Positions 32,341-44,006 of a stretch of 64,000 nucleotides of DNA are shown here, piece by piece. The stretch comes from Mya arenaria (lineage: Eukaryota > Mollusca > Bivalvia > Myida > Myidae). Position 1 is the stretch's first letter. Every line of letters begins with the position of its first letter. The notes under the pieces were generated by a model. It did no database searches, was not told the origin of the DNA, and saw only the letters and a program-made list of their open reading frames with translations. The position numbers were made by a program, and so were the translations under genes. The stretch covers positions 72,830,219 to 72,894,218 of the forward strand of contig NC_069126.1 in the NCBI RefSeq assembly GCF_026914265.1, in the 5' to 3' direction.

Positions 32341-32399
32341 CTTATCTTTTCTTCTCATGTCATACTTGTCAAAACCTACTGATCTAGTATATACAAATT

Positions 32400-32786
32400 A
32401 TGGGTTTCAAGAAAACCATCAAAACGTATTTAAAGAAGTTGCTAAGAAGGTCTGATGCAAAACAGAAAAATATGGACAGTGTGCAATTGAATGCGAACAT
32501 TAATATGGCAACTGAAATCCACACGTGCCCGAAACTATATCCATGTTTGATTTGTTTCAACAATGGGGATGCTGAGAAAACAGAACAGAAAGCCGCAAGC
32601 CATCAGTGCCCTGAACTGTATCCCTGTTTGGTGTGTTTGCTGCAAGAAGACTCGTCGAGTGTTGATAAAACTTACAAGGTTGTTGAAAAGCTCAGTAGCA
32701 GGGACTTAGAGAGAAATGAGAATCACGAAGCACTTCGCCAGTTCTTCGCCAGGCGTGGGAGACAGTTTGTGCCAAAACGTTGTTAA
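32400..32786 (+). CDS. Small Cys-motif protein with duplicated CPxLYPCLxC
   Basis: 128 aa. The N-terminus is strongly basic and could form an amphipathic helix (MGFKKTIKTYLKKLLRR). Two copies of a short motif follow: CPKLYPCLICF (residues ~43-53) and CPELYPCLVCL (~70-80). Four Cys in two C-x6-C-x2-C groups might bind one metal ion. The C-terminus is again basic (FFARRGRQFVPKRC). No family is recognised. AATAAA at 32788 directly follows the stop and another occurs at 32826. It is the last clear plus-strand island gene. Confidence 0.55.
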   Translation: MGFKKTIKTYLKKLLRRSDAKQKNMDSVQLNANINMATEIHTCPKLYPCLICFNNGDAEKTEQKAASHQCPELYPCLVCLLQEDSSSVDKTYKVVEKLSSRDLERNENHEALRQFFARRGRQFVPKRC

Positions 32787-33062
32787 CAATAAATTGAGTG
32801 ATGAACAGACAATGAATAGTAGCAAAATAAAATGTATGAACTGTTCGTGTTTTATTGTGTTTATCTATAGTAATCTATTTGGAATCACTTAAGCTTCAAG
32901 AACAACTATGCTTGCTCATAGTTATCAAACGAGTAATGGTCATATAGTCATATATATGTGCAAATCGCTATGCATAACTCCTCAAAGGTACACAGAATGT
33001 ATTGTAAAATGCTACAAAGTACGATACTTAAGCAAAATAAAACATGAAATAAAGTAAAACAA

Positions 33063-33284
33063 TCACAGACTAATGTTACGATTTTCGGTACAAGCTATAC
33101 TGAGCTGATTATTATAAGGGAAAGTGTTGTCTGTCGTATTCACTTGGATACGGTTGAACCATGTAAACAATACTCTTTGTGTGTAAAATTTGGGATATTT
33201 TCTGTGTTTGAAGGTACGACCTTGGTAGTTATAGTTTCTATAATGTTTTCGCGATTGAACCAAGCCGGGTTTATGCATATACAA
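33063..33284 (-). CDS. Possible small basic protein, minus strand
   Basis: 73 aa (MYMHKPGLVQSRKHYRNYNYQGR...), basic and Tyr-rich. On the minus strand an AATAAA-type signal (ttttattg near 32851) lies beyond its stop, convergent with the gene at 32400, which fits the island's pattern. No TATA at a usable distance and no paralogue. Weak. Confidence 0.25.
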   Translation of the reverse strand: MYMHKPGLVQSRKHYRNYNYQGRTFKHRKYPKFYTQRVLFTWFNRIQVNTTDNTFPYNNQLSIACTENRNISL

Positions 33285-33540
33285 GAGATATAAATGATTT
33301 TACGAGGTTTTAAACATTTCCAATTTCAGAAAATATTTCTACTTTCGATTTCGTTTTTCTGAAAATGAACAAACTTTTTTTTTCCTAATGTTTAATTTCA
33401 TAAAACGATACATAATACATAATAAACATAATTTCAATTATTTTTAATGAGTGTATTTTCTTTATTTTCGTAAAAGTTTAAAAAATAAATAAATAATGCA
33501 ATTCATGGAATGATATGACGTGATATGTATGACGTCATAT

Positions 33541-33616
33541 TGCAGAGTTCTCGCTGTGCGCTGGTCGGCCATCTTGAAAAATAAATTGTGAAGGTCGTAT
33601 TTCCAGCTTTCCTGCG
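33541..33616 (+). other. Candidate first exon with YY1-type motif
   Basis: GGCCATCTTG at 33567 matches the reverse YY1 element found at the start of many metazoan genes. A donor CTGCG|GTAAAT follows at 33616. The G+C is locally raised. It could be the 5' exon of a host transcript continuing at 34032. Confidence 0.35.
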
Positions 33617-34031
33617 GTAAATATGACATGCCTGTTTAAAAGTTTTATGCGAAATTGTGTCTAAATATATGATGTATCATATTACCAGCAAGTTTTGTCG
33701 ATGTATCTATTGAATTCCATAAAAACTTCTGTCAAAAGAAATTGCTCCCAGCTCGTTTTAGAATGTTTCGAACATTCTCGAAGCCGATTTTAGAAACTTT
33801 AATTCTCGGCTAGATATGTTGAAAAACAAAGTAAGCGGTGTTAATTCATATCTCTTGTCTTGTTTATGTCATATTTATGTCATATTTTGAATGATTTTAA
33901 CTTTGTTTAGGGACCAAACTGACAGAAATAAGAAATGGCAAATGATGGATTTAGCTCTTGCGAGATTGATAAATATCTTCTTCTATTTGTTTGTTTGAAA
34001 AATATGTTGAAAATTATTTTTTTTAAACCAG

Positions 34032-34120
34032 AGACGGCAGTTCAGATGCAGTCGTCCTGTGTGTCAGAAAGCTGGTGATCAAAATGGTTGAAGGCAGTAC
34101 CCAAGAAAGTACATTTACAA
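34032..34120 (+). other. Candidate second exon (5' UTR plus first codons)
   Basis: Acceptor aaaccag (ending 34031) and strong donor TACAA|GTAAGT (ending 34120). It includes ATG at 34084 opening MVEGSTQESTFT into the donor. Downstream coding exons were not found within 25 kb, so it may instead belong to a noncoding RNA or to a gene ending outside the window. Confidence 0.35.
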
Positions 34121-34449
34121 GTAAGTAAAATCACTGAAAATTAATTCCATGAATTGAACTGTCATATCATAATCTCAGTGCTTAGTCTGTTTGGAAATAT
34201 GCTTGGAATATTTTTTATAAACTGATAATTTATCTAATAACAGACACTGTGTTTGATTTATTACATTGAACTGCTATTAGATAAATTTTCAGTTTGTGTT
34301 TGATATCTACCAATGCCATAAATGCATAATTTTGTTCCTGTTGTGAATGATAAGAAATGTTGGGAACATAATACCTTCTGCATGTGAACAGTTTTTCTGT
34401 TTCTGTTTGTATGTAGGAAGTATTTTGTTTTCAGGATTATTTCAACATT
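34121..34449. other. Intronic-looking, nothing recognised
   Basis: AT-rich sequence between the candidate exon and the inverted repeat. A short internal inversion is present (tttatctaataacag near 34230 and ctgctattagataaa near 34271). Confidence 0.35.
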
Positions 34450-35000
34450 AACAGCATCCGGATTAAGTTTGCAAATCCGGAATTTTTGCAAACTTATTTT
34501 TTTTATTTTTCACCCAATGTTTTTTATTTTTGTATTTTTAAAATGTGTTAGGTAATACTAATAAGAGATATTTTTTGTTTCCTGAAATTTAATTTAGAAA
34601 TATGTTTTTTTGGCATTTAAAGTCAACTTTTCCAATGGGAGTCCCATTGGAAAATGGCCTTCCCATTGGAAAAATGGTTTTTCCAATTGGAAAATCAGCC
34701 CAACATTTTTTGTTGGAAAATTCTCCCACATTTTCAAAAAAGGAATTAGTGATTAATAACAATCATTATCATTAATGGTTATAATGTTATCTAGAAAAAG
34801 TGCGTTTATAGTACTTTTTATCATTTTTTGTAAAAAAAAATCCCGTCGACCATTTTTTCCAATTGGATATTTCCCACAATTCAATATGGGAAAAGTCAGG
34901 AAATTGGAAAACTCCAATTGGAACATTGTCCCATTGGAATCTTCCAATTGGTAACATTGGCAATGGGCTTAATCCAATTGGAGGTTCTGGCAATAAATTT
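34450..35000 (+). repeat. Left inverted repeat of a 24.3-kb pair
   Basis: From aacagcatccggatta the first ~230 bp is almost identical, as reverse complement, to 58743-58512. The next ~320 bp is rich in short palindromes built on CCAATTGG and CCCATTGG and is only loosely matched in the right copy. The four bases before it are CATT. Confidence 0.8.
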
Positions 35001-36235
35001 TAATGGGAAAATATTTCAACTTTTCTAAATCTCTTAAAAGAACACCTATTTATTTATTTAGGAATATATTTGAAGTTTTGTTTTATTGTTTACCTGTGTC
35101 CTGACATTGTATCCATCCAATTCCAAGCTAATACTTCTGTGCTGATATCTTAGCGATAAGATTTAAGCATCTTTTAATGAATTTGAATGCAATAAATCAT
35201 ATCAAAAATTACCTGAAGTATTCTTACTCAACCAGTGACACAAATTCCATTTTTTAAATATCTTTACACTAGTTCATCTCCTCAGACGCCATTTTTAATC
35301 GATTAAGTTGTGGTTACAAACGACTAAGAACTTATTCATTTTTTCAAAGCTATACTCACTTTTACGCTTGAAAATGTTATTTCGGTTGTCAGTACCTTTA
35401 CACAGAAAATGTACCATTTTCTTGATTTTTAATGAAGATGTAATTAATTGATGGAAATCCATATGAAATGTTTTACCTAAGATCATAGTTTATTTCATAC
35501 ACACTGTTCTGCAGGGGAGCAGGACCTTTCAACCCCAAGAGGCTTTTTAACCCTTCTAAAAAAGAACACTTTTCAGTTTTCAACCCTTAGACTTTTAAAC
35601 CCCTATTTCAAAGACTTTTCAACCCCTACCTGTTTGGACTTTTTAACTCCTATAACAAAGACTTTTCAACCCCTAGTTGAATTATTTTAATAACCATATT
35701 AAAGACTTTTTAACTCCTAAACCAAAGACTTTCCAACCCCTATTATTTGGTTTTGAGCTGGTCCAAGCTAAACACCATTAAAAATGCTGCAAGGCATTTT
35801 AGAATGTTAACATGCATCATGTGCCAATGCCTTCCTCAAACAGTATTACTAGTATATGTTTTAGAAAAAAATATCGAACTGTACAAACATGTAAGGCTGG
35901 TGAATTTTGCATTACAAAATAAACGCTATTAATTGGTAATTAATGCCATGTTGTCACTTTACTACATACCCGGTAGTAGTATATAAGCCAGTCATCCTAC
36001 AAGATAGTAGTGAAGCAAAAATACACATATGATGATTACTTGTAGATCATCTTGTATATGTGGAAAAAATGAACTTGTTATCTAGCTGATTGTAAAAACA
36101 CTTTGTCATTCTTAAAGGGACTCGTACCTCATTGGCACCAAATAATCATTTTCCAGGTAATGTGTCTGAAATAATTAGTTAACTCTTTGATACTGAAATT
36201 GCAGAACAAAATACAATGAAAGTATGAAAATAAAG
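35001..36235. other. Noncoding, with a ~35-bp tandem repeat at 35520-35745
   Basis: No gene. The tandem repeat is listed separately. The 35747-35932 frame has no family features. Confidence 0.4.
35520..35745. repeat. Tandem 'agacttttcaacccct' array
   Basis: About seven degenerate units of roughly 25-40 bp, each with a core like aaagacttttcaacccctat or aaagactttttaactcct. Unit length is uneven and there is no open frame across it. Confidence 0.75.
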
Positions 36236-36310
36236 TCTTGTTTTAATCAGGGGTGAACCTACGCTTTTTACGTCATGGACAAATAAATAGCATAACCACT
36301 CAGCAAAAGG
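36236..36310 (-). mobile_element. tRNA-headed SINE fragment
   Basis: Minus strand: A-box-like GCTGAGTGGTTATGC and B-box-like GTAGGTTCACCCCTG at tRNA-like spacing. It is probably the same broad family as the heads at 5345 and 25205. Confidence 0.45.
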
Positions 36311-36750
36311 GACTCATACATAATTTATGGATATTTTGATCATGCATACCTTGGAAGCAACACCTTTTATTTCGTATTTAAAACAAATTTGCTAAAGAAC
36401 CACATTTTACAAACTACGAGCTATAACTTATACAATAAACTCATACCTGGTTGAGCATTTTTGATGTAGAAATGAGGCACCCAAACTGCCAACAAGTACA
36501 TATATGCATGCATAAATATTGAAGCAATGGTTAATATCGTCGCTTAAGTATATCCCTCACGCATCAAAATTAATTTTGCAATTGCACTAGTGGCCAGAAG
36601 GGGGGGGGGGGTGACCCCCCCCCCCCCACAACCACAACGTACCGATGTCGTCCAAGTTAACTTTTCGTTTCGAGGCAGGGGATACAGGGTAATCCAGAAG
36701 AACTGGAAAAAGGGTTGTGAAATTGCGTAAATTTGTTTATTTTTTGTTTA

Positions 36751-37122
36751 GTGACACTGTTATTCAAAATCAATACATACACATATATAACAAACATCAA
36801 TTGTGACTGATAAACCTTTAACTACATACTAAATAATGCATTTATTGAAAATATTTATTACTGATAACAAGATTGTAACCGTGTTTTTAATAGCAGAAAG
36901 CGCAAAAAATATTTAATGATTGGTAAATGCTAAAAGATTTATTGTGGTCTACTATAGTCTCATAAGGTAGAAATACCGTGTGTAATGCTCATTTCTTTCA
37001 AATTTAACTCGATATCCTTCATAAGAACCATTGTTTTCGACATTTATTCATTCTTTTAGGAATATTGAAACAACATTATTAATTGTGGTAAACCTTATCT
37101 GGCAGTACTTAAGAGTGCATCT
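36751..37122 (+). mobile_element. MITE family 1, copy 3
   Basis: It matches 2474-2846 across its length, including tttaatagcagaaagcgcaaaa and tttcgacatttattcat, with terminal repeats gtgacactgttattc and gagtgcatc. It is diverged at scattered positions. Confidence 0.7.
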
Positions 37123-37510
37123 TTGACTTTATTACTCGAGTGAATGCACCTTCAAACCGGTTTAACACCAACATGTCACAGTAATCAATACCATCTGTGT
37201 TAAGATGTCGGGAATGTGTTAGACGAATGATTTTGTTTTATGGAGCTTTGAAGAGCGATGAATGGCACTAAAGTGGTGCCAAATGGATATCTCAAACACC
37301 CATTGGTAAGTCATTTATTTTTTTCCATTTAATTTTTTGTCTTGATTTTTGAATATATAAACAGTCAATAAGTAGGACATCTCGTTAAGAACGTTCACTT
37401 GAAACAGTCCTCTTCTTATCCACACTTCGACAAGGAGTGGGGCTACTCTGCCTAAATAGCCGTCAACGAGTATTTTAAGAAATATCAAAATAATAAAAAA
37501 TGGTGTCCCA

Positions 37511-37760
37511 GTGGTTGCACCAGTCAATTGTTATCATGCCCCCCCCCCCCCCATAGTCCACCTAAATGACCGTCAATGGGTCTTTTGACGATTTTAAGAC
37601 TATGGCAGTTACAGGGATACACATGAAATGTCAAAATAATAAAAAAAAGTATCCCTAATTGCTCATTATTGTAGCTACCCCCCCCCCCCCCCCAGTCTAA
37701 AATTATAGACGTGCAATACATTCTTCCAATCCTTACTGGTTGACGGTACATTTCCTAACA
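37511..37760. repeat. Poly-C tracts and a fragment of the TGCACCAGTCAATTGT element
   Basis: tgcaccagtcaattgt followed by ...catg and a 14-15-base C run matches the left end of the TIR element at 43646. A second C run lies at ~37680. The duplicated phrase ctaaatgaccgtcaatgggt / ctaaatagccgtcaacgagt (37451 and 37561) shows a local repeat. Confidence 0.55.
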
Positions 37761-38190
37761 GGGCACAAATCCTGAACACCGGCTAAAACACGCATTTGTT
37801 TACCGTGATCGATTATTCGATGATCTAGATAAATACAGAGGCTTGCCTTGGTCACACTTGCAAAGTTTCATCTTGTTTTGTTAAGCATTTTTCTAAAAAA
37901 TGCCATTTATTTAATATAGCATACTTTTTAATTATAATTGTATGACCATGTATTTTCGCTTTTCAAGTGTTCGGTATTTGTGCCCTCCATAGCGTATTTT
38001 GAAGGGTGATTTACTATCCATAAAATTGAACGATTTTCGACATAATATTGACGAGATCGTGAATCTGTACTTTGACAGCTGTTTTCACATGAACCAAAGA
38101 TGTTTCATACGAAAGTTTAACTTACTACAACATAAACTCTCCAAGATAATTGTAAAAAACATCAGAAAGTGTTCGGATTTGTGACCTTAG
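37761..38190. repeat. Small foldback with 'gtgttcggatttgtg' arms
   Basis: cacaaatcctgaacac (37764) is the near-perfect inverse of gtgttcggatttgtg (38168), with a further direct copy gtgttcggtatttgtg at ~37968. A 60-aa open frame (37999-38184) lies between but has no ATG start or known features. Confidence 0.45.
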
Positions 38191-38394
38191 CCAGTAACGT
38201 CTAAACGGGTTTGTGCAAAAACCGGGGGGGTTTTGAAAAATATTGAAATTGTATTAAGTGAAGTATTTTATGGTTTAAATTGATCATAAAGGTTTATATT
38301 CATACTTTACCATGTAAGTGAAAAGTTATTTTGCATTAAAACACATTATTTACCTTTCCAATAAAACAAAAGTTGACAGACACAGACAACAATT

Positions 38395-38592
38395 ATGCCA
38401 AGCGGAACAACTCGACCCAATCGTAATAACTCGGCCACCACTGACAAGCTTCTAGATAGACCTCGAAAATACAATCGTAACAACTCAGCCATGGCCGAAA
38501 TGTTCCAATTGTTTAAAAATTGTGCCCTGAAGCCTTGCAGGTGCCCTTCATGTATATATCGCTATGTTTTGACAGCAAGAAATGAAAAATAA
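38395..38592 (+). CDS. Short ORF with CRCPSC motif
   Basis: 65 aa: MPSGTTRPNRNNSATTDKLL..., an internal near-duplicate (RPNRNNSAT / KYNRNNSAM), and CALKPCRCPSCIYRYVL at the C-terminus. The CRCPSCIYRY segment follows the same C-x-C-x2-C-x2-Y-R/Y spacing as CQCDDCKLYR in the island proteins 6-10 kb to the left. This may be an outlying relative or chance. There is no TATA box; no AATAAA immediately follows. Confidence 0.35.
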   Translation: MPSGTTRPNRNNSATTDKLLDRPRKYNRNNSAMAEMFQLFKNCALKPCRCPSCIYRYVLTARNEK

Positions 38593-38822
38593 ACGTCAAA
38601 CTCATAATTATTCATAGGATATGACATTTTTATGTATGGAACTGATATAAAATTACATAATCTGGTAATATTTCTTGTTTTATGATATTTTTGAGATATT
38701 AAATGCTTTAACCCAGAATCCCGATCGGAATAACTACCCACTTTTGATACTAAACAATTTGTATGTGAAGGATTTGCCATATCAAAAAAGATACAAAAAT
38801 CCGTAAACGTACAATTCTTGGG

Positions 38823-41362
38823 CAGGGTTCGACACTAACAGTAGTCCGGTAGTCCGAGACTACCAGATTTATGGTCGGACTACAAGACATTTTAAGTCAA
38901 TAGTCCGTCGGACTACTAGAAGAAAGTAAATATCACATCAGTTAATTGAGCATAAAATCTTTATTACGCTTAAACTTGCGTAAAACGTGATGTCAAGAAG
39001 CCGATTATCACCGGTAAACACTCATTGTAAAGCTTGCCGAAGATGGCCGGGCAGTTCCGGACAACATGGACTGTTAACCGAATTTCGCGCGCATTTCGTA
39101 TAGCCTTTCGATTAATGTTTAAACCAGTCAGTAGAATGTCTTTATTTAGAAAGGGAAAAAAACATTTTCACACTCTATGGTGTGTTTTAATCGTCAGACA
39201 TGTGCACCTCTGCTTAAATGTCAGCAAGGTAGATTTGGGTCCAAGTGGCAGATTTTCTAAATCCCTTGCATTTTCAGTCAAAAACAATGAAAGATACGAT
39301 GCAGATAAACACTTGACGGTTGTAACTATTTTTAGATTTTCTGAAAATACGTCATGATTATTATGGTTTAGGGTATTGTCAAATGTCGGTGTTTATTTAA
39401 AGCAAACAGAAGGAATATTATGTCTGGCTTATGCAATCTTTTAAACTGGCTTTTAGAAGAACAGCTGATAAATTAATCATACTGCCAAAACAGGTATAAT
39501 GCAGTGTAAGTGCAGACGATGACAGAGTTGTGTGCTTTAATTTTCGCGCCAAAATGTAACATTTTATACATTGAAGCTAGGGCCAATAACAATTAACACC
39601 ACGCCGATAGCGATAAGGCTACACCTACAGTGTCACATGACCTCCGACAAATACCCAGAAGCAGACGATAATAATACAAAAGTTATAAATGACAATCAGA
39701 TAAAAAATGCATGGAACATGGTAAAACGTAGCAATAAAACCAAGTATAACATTAAATAAGTTCATTATTATTAATTGTATGCAATGTATAATTCAGGTAG
39801 AAAAATGTCTAGACTTTAAAATAATTTATTTCTAAATAACATCGGAATTTTGTTACAGTACAATAACAGTCTCTATTTTAAAACTCAAATAAAGGGAAAC
39901 AAAACATGTATTAATTTCCTATCCGAAAATCAACAAAAAAAGATGTTTGTATAGATCCATTGTCAAAACTCAATGGATTTCGCTGTTTTTTCTTCCTTTT
40001 TCGATTCAGAATCACCTGTTTTATACAAGTGTAATGCATTATTATCATTATTTATATAACTACCTTATTGTTTCTCTCAATGAATAAATTTCCGTTTTAA
40101 ATGACATGCAAAACTGTTCTAACAATAAGCATAGAAATTTTGAAACGACCATAGTCATTATACATGCAAAGGTTTTTACTTTGATTTGCGTCATTTTAAA
40201 ATATGATTTTGTTTTATCTATACGTATATACTTTTTGTGACCTTAAGCTATATATCAGATATTTAATTAAATTTAATAAAAAAATGTAACTCACATAAAT
40301 TGAGGTGTCTTTTTCACTAATATGTCAAACAAACTTAAATGCAAATGTATATGCCTCGGTTTTAAAACTTTTCGCACAATAAGGAGACAAATTTCAAAAT
40401 CAAACTAAATCGCAATATATCATCAATATTGTACACTAATTCTCATAATGATATTTCTTATTTTAAGGCTATTAAAACGGAAATATACGTATATTATGTA
40501 CGTTTACATTAAGACATTTTGAGAATTGAATTAGTCTACTAAACAGTCCCTTGTTATCAATTATAATTTTAGCGGCATAAAGGGAAAATGTCAGTATTTC
40601 GGATTTCTTAAACTGTCTTTACTATCTCTCAATTATGAGACATAATTTGTGTTAAATATATATAACAGCGTAATTACACTACTGTTGATATGTGAGGATT
40701 GTCGGAGGTCATGGCGGATAGCAACGGCAACTGATAAGCCCTGCCTAATTTGGACGCTAGTTTGAGTGACAGGCAGCGTCATGTTAATTGTTATCTTACT
40801 CCCATACAAAAAATAATTAATAACACTTTCGGAATTTATTTCATCATGTTTTTTTAAGTATTATATGATATGTTGTTTAGATTAACAAAGAATACTGAAT
40901 AGTAGGATGCCAATAATCAAATATTGTTTATCAGTAGGATGTCTGTCATTTGTGCCATAACTTAGCAACGATCTCAGTCGAGGTGTTTTAGTGTCAAGTG
41001 ATTTATTGCAACATTTTCCTGAAAGTGACAGATTATGGGGTATTTTAGCATGGTTTTTAGATTTTTAATCTGAGGTATTTTAGCATAGTTTTTAGCATTT
41101 TTTTTGGTTTTAAAATTAAATTTAATGGCCAAAAATTGTTTTGAAGAATGTGGAAATTTTAAGATTGAAACAGATAAAAATCATGACCAATCAAAGGGTT
41201 ATACTGACAATGTTCTAAGAAGGCTAAGTCTCACAAAACACTGAAGGAATCCGTTGCAGGCTTGCATTTTTATGGACTACCATAGTTTTTGCTGGACTAC
41301 CCAGATTTGGGATCCAGTAGTCCGAGGGACTACCTTGTGAAAAATGTTAGTGTCTAACCCTG
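38823..41362. mobile_element. Non-autonomous hAT-like DNA element, 2.54 kb
   Basis: Terminal inverted repeats CAGGGTTCGACACTAACA (left) and TGTTAGTGTCTAACCCTG (right) match at 17 of 18 positions. CAGGG ends are typical of the hAT superfamily. Just inside both ends are several copies of the phrases agtccg and gactac, giving a mirror-like subterminal region. No exact 8-bp target duplication was found (ttcttggg against ctttggtc), so it is old or the target site has drifted. No transposase: the ORF at 39034-39357 has no hAT features. Confidence 0.75.
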
Positions 41363-41600
41363 CTTTGGTCTACTAAGATTTAGCTTGTGAATGTCATTTT
41401 ACAGCGAAATCAACAAGTTAAAAAAATACTCATGACCTGTTCCTTATCAATATGAAATATCTTTAAACTTTTAGGAACATTATGCAAAAAAAACACAACA
41501 GTATGTTTTACCTTCGGTATAAGAAAATAACTATTTTCTAATAAAACTACTGTTGAAAAATGTAAGCTAATGAAATGGAAAATAAAAAGATGCTTCCAAA

Positions 41601-42852
41601 CATGCCATATTTTCTTGAGACCATTCAGGGGGATTAATGTTCAAAAGTCTGAAAATTCAGGGGGATTTTGGTAGTATTCAGGGGTTTTTTTTAGCAGGTC
41701 TAATTTGACAAAATTTCAAAGTATTTTAAGACGCAAGTACACAAAAACAAAATGCCATAATTTTGAAAGACTCACGAGGGGATTATGTCCCGAATTTAAG
41801 GGGATTTGGGTCACATACCAGAGAATTTTCATCATCGCCATGTAGCATTACGGGCATGACACACGTGCCAATTTACCTTGTCTACCCGTTTTTCCAGCAC
41901 TTCATCTATATTTTAATGAGACACAGCCATATTGCATAATAAAAGCACTCACTTGCAAAATAGAATACTTCACAGAAAAATATGTTTCAGAGACAATTTA
42001 ATGGGCTTACCTTCCTCTAAAATTGGATACAAAATCTGCTCATTATGATCATAAATGATGACTTTCAGACTAATAGAGAGAATGGAATGATTTATCAATA
42101 TTTTTCATTTCAATTCCCAAATAGTCAGATTTGTTTGCTTCTGATAAAAAGCAAATGCATAATTTATTGTTTAAGTTCATAAACATATCATCTTTTGGCA
42201 TTCATCAAAAAATAAAAAACATCACCACCATAATATTAAAATAAATAAAAGTCATTTCATCCGAATTGTCTACTTTCAGTTTCTCTTCTGGAAGTTCTGT
42301 TATTTTCCGATATTTGAGATGAAGGTCATGTCATGTATGTAAACATATTAGTGGGTCATAACAAAGAACAGCATTGTCTATTAGTTATTTTAATCCTTTT
42401 CTTTACCAAATAATGTACTGTCACCTTTAAATCATAAATCATTTTGATGACAATGACACATGTTTAAACACTTTAATTTGTTACATCCTCTCTGATTGGA
42501 TAAAACCTATAGTTTTAACCAATGAAAATCGTCCTTTTATCTGACCAGTCTAATTGACATTTCTTATGCAAATTCTGACAGTTTCAATCAAAACAATGCA
42601 TGAAATGTGCCCTGCTGACTTATTAAGTGTCACCAAATTGGTGTTGTTAAAACACACCATCAGTTGATAATCCAATTAAGACAAGAAGGGCATTATAACT
42701 GCAAACAGGCATATATAATTAAACCCTGTGATAATTTTGCGTAATTTTAAACACACTTTTTTTAATTTCGGGGGATTTTCATCCCCCTCCGGGAGACCGG
42801 GGGATGGGTCGAAATTCCGGGGGATTTTTCCCCCTCCGGGGGATATGGCATG
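41601..42852. mobile_element. TIR element with GGGGGAT motifs, ~1.25 kb
   Basis: CATGCCATAT (41601) and ATATGGCATG (42843) form perfect 10-bp inverted ends. Each end region carries clusters of cagggggatt / cgggggatt. No ORF. Superfamily unknown. The copy starts ~240 bp right of the hAT-like element. Confidence 0.5.
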
Positions 42853-43624
42853 TATGTCAGCTTCTGGGTTGCTTTGAAGTTGAACTGCTCACATGAACCC
42901 ACAAAAGATGTGTAGGTATGTGCTTAACAATAAAGGATAAAACATTAAAATGAAGCATTTCAAGTGGAGGTTTTCATTAGGGTAGTGCTACCTTAAACAC
43001 ACACTTTACAATTATTTTTTTCTCTTTTTTAATCTATTTTCTTTAACCAATGGACTATACAAACAGTAGGGTCAGTCCCAGTATACAGGACAATTATTCA
43101 ATAAAATGTTTATCCTTTTGATATCATAATTGGTAAAAAAATATCAAAATGTAAAGAAAAAATAACAGAGACCGGGTTCAAACTGTGGTCGCCAAAATTG
43201 CAGTCCAGTGTTGTATCCACTGCTATGAAAGTTTACATTTATTTATTTGATTTAATATATACCTAGCTTGGTAACATTAAGTGATAACATCGACTAGCCA
43301 ATCACACATAAAAATTAATTATACTAGGTATACCCACCTAGTAATCTTTTTTATGGAAAAAAAATGTGAAAAATCAATTAATTGTAAACTATGTGGTACT
43401 TCAGTTAGTTAGTTTCAATGCATTGTACACATTGATACCAAATTCATGTCAGTTTCCGACAATTTTCTCTTCTTTCGCTATTTCATCATACGGTGTATAG
43501 CCCCTGAATAAAGTTTTACTCTGTTTCATTGAGTATATTTCTTAAAAATCCTTTCTTTGTTCTAATCTGCTAAAAGGTCACAGTCATGTGAGCATCTTTG
43601 AGGCCTCTCAGTTATTATAACCAA
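42853..43624. other. Noncoding; possible SINE head near 43165-43235
   Basis: On the minus strand tagcagtggatacaac and agtttgaacccgg lie at A-box/B-box spacing. Otherwise no feature. Confidence 0.35.
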
Positions 43625-43678
43625 TGCACCAGTCAATTGTACCAATGCACCAGTCAATTGTAACGGTTACTAACCACG

Positions 43679-43728
<50 letters not shown>

Positions 43729-44006
43729 CCGGGGGTATACTGGGAATAGTCGGGAATTGGCCGTGTTTTTACTTTCTATGTGGCCACGCAGGGCCGGGTG
43801 ACCGCAGTGGTTTTGTCTTTGAGCCAAATTTAGCCGAGATTGGGCCTTATATAGAGTCTCTGGTGTGCAGGGGCATTTGGCCGGGGTTTTACCATCAGTT
43901 CGTTCCCGCAGGGGAGGGGATTAGACCCAGGGTTGGCTGGACCGAAAGTCAAAGTCCCCGCTATTCCCTGGACCTGGGGGCGCCAGGGTTACAATTGACT
44001 GGTGCA
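43625..44006. mobile_element. MITE with perfect 19-bp TIRs and a 47-base poly-C run
   Basis: TGCACCAGTCAATTGTAAC at 43646 and GTTACAATTGACTGGTGCA ending at 44006 are exact inverted repeats, giving a 361-bp element. An extra copy of the left end (43625-43641) abuts it. Inside the left end is an unbroken run of 47 C (43679-43725), then GC-rich sequence unlike its AT-rich surroundings. Partial relatives are at 37511 and ~57120-57290. Confidence 0.8.

Noticed and set aside
39034-39357. 107-aa ORF inside the hAT-like element as a transposase fragment
   Set aside because: No hAT dimerisation or catalytic motif is visible. Its composition is that of chance translation.
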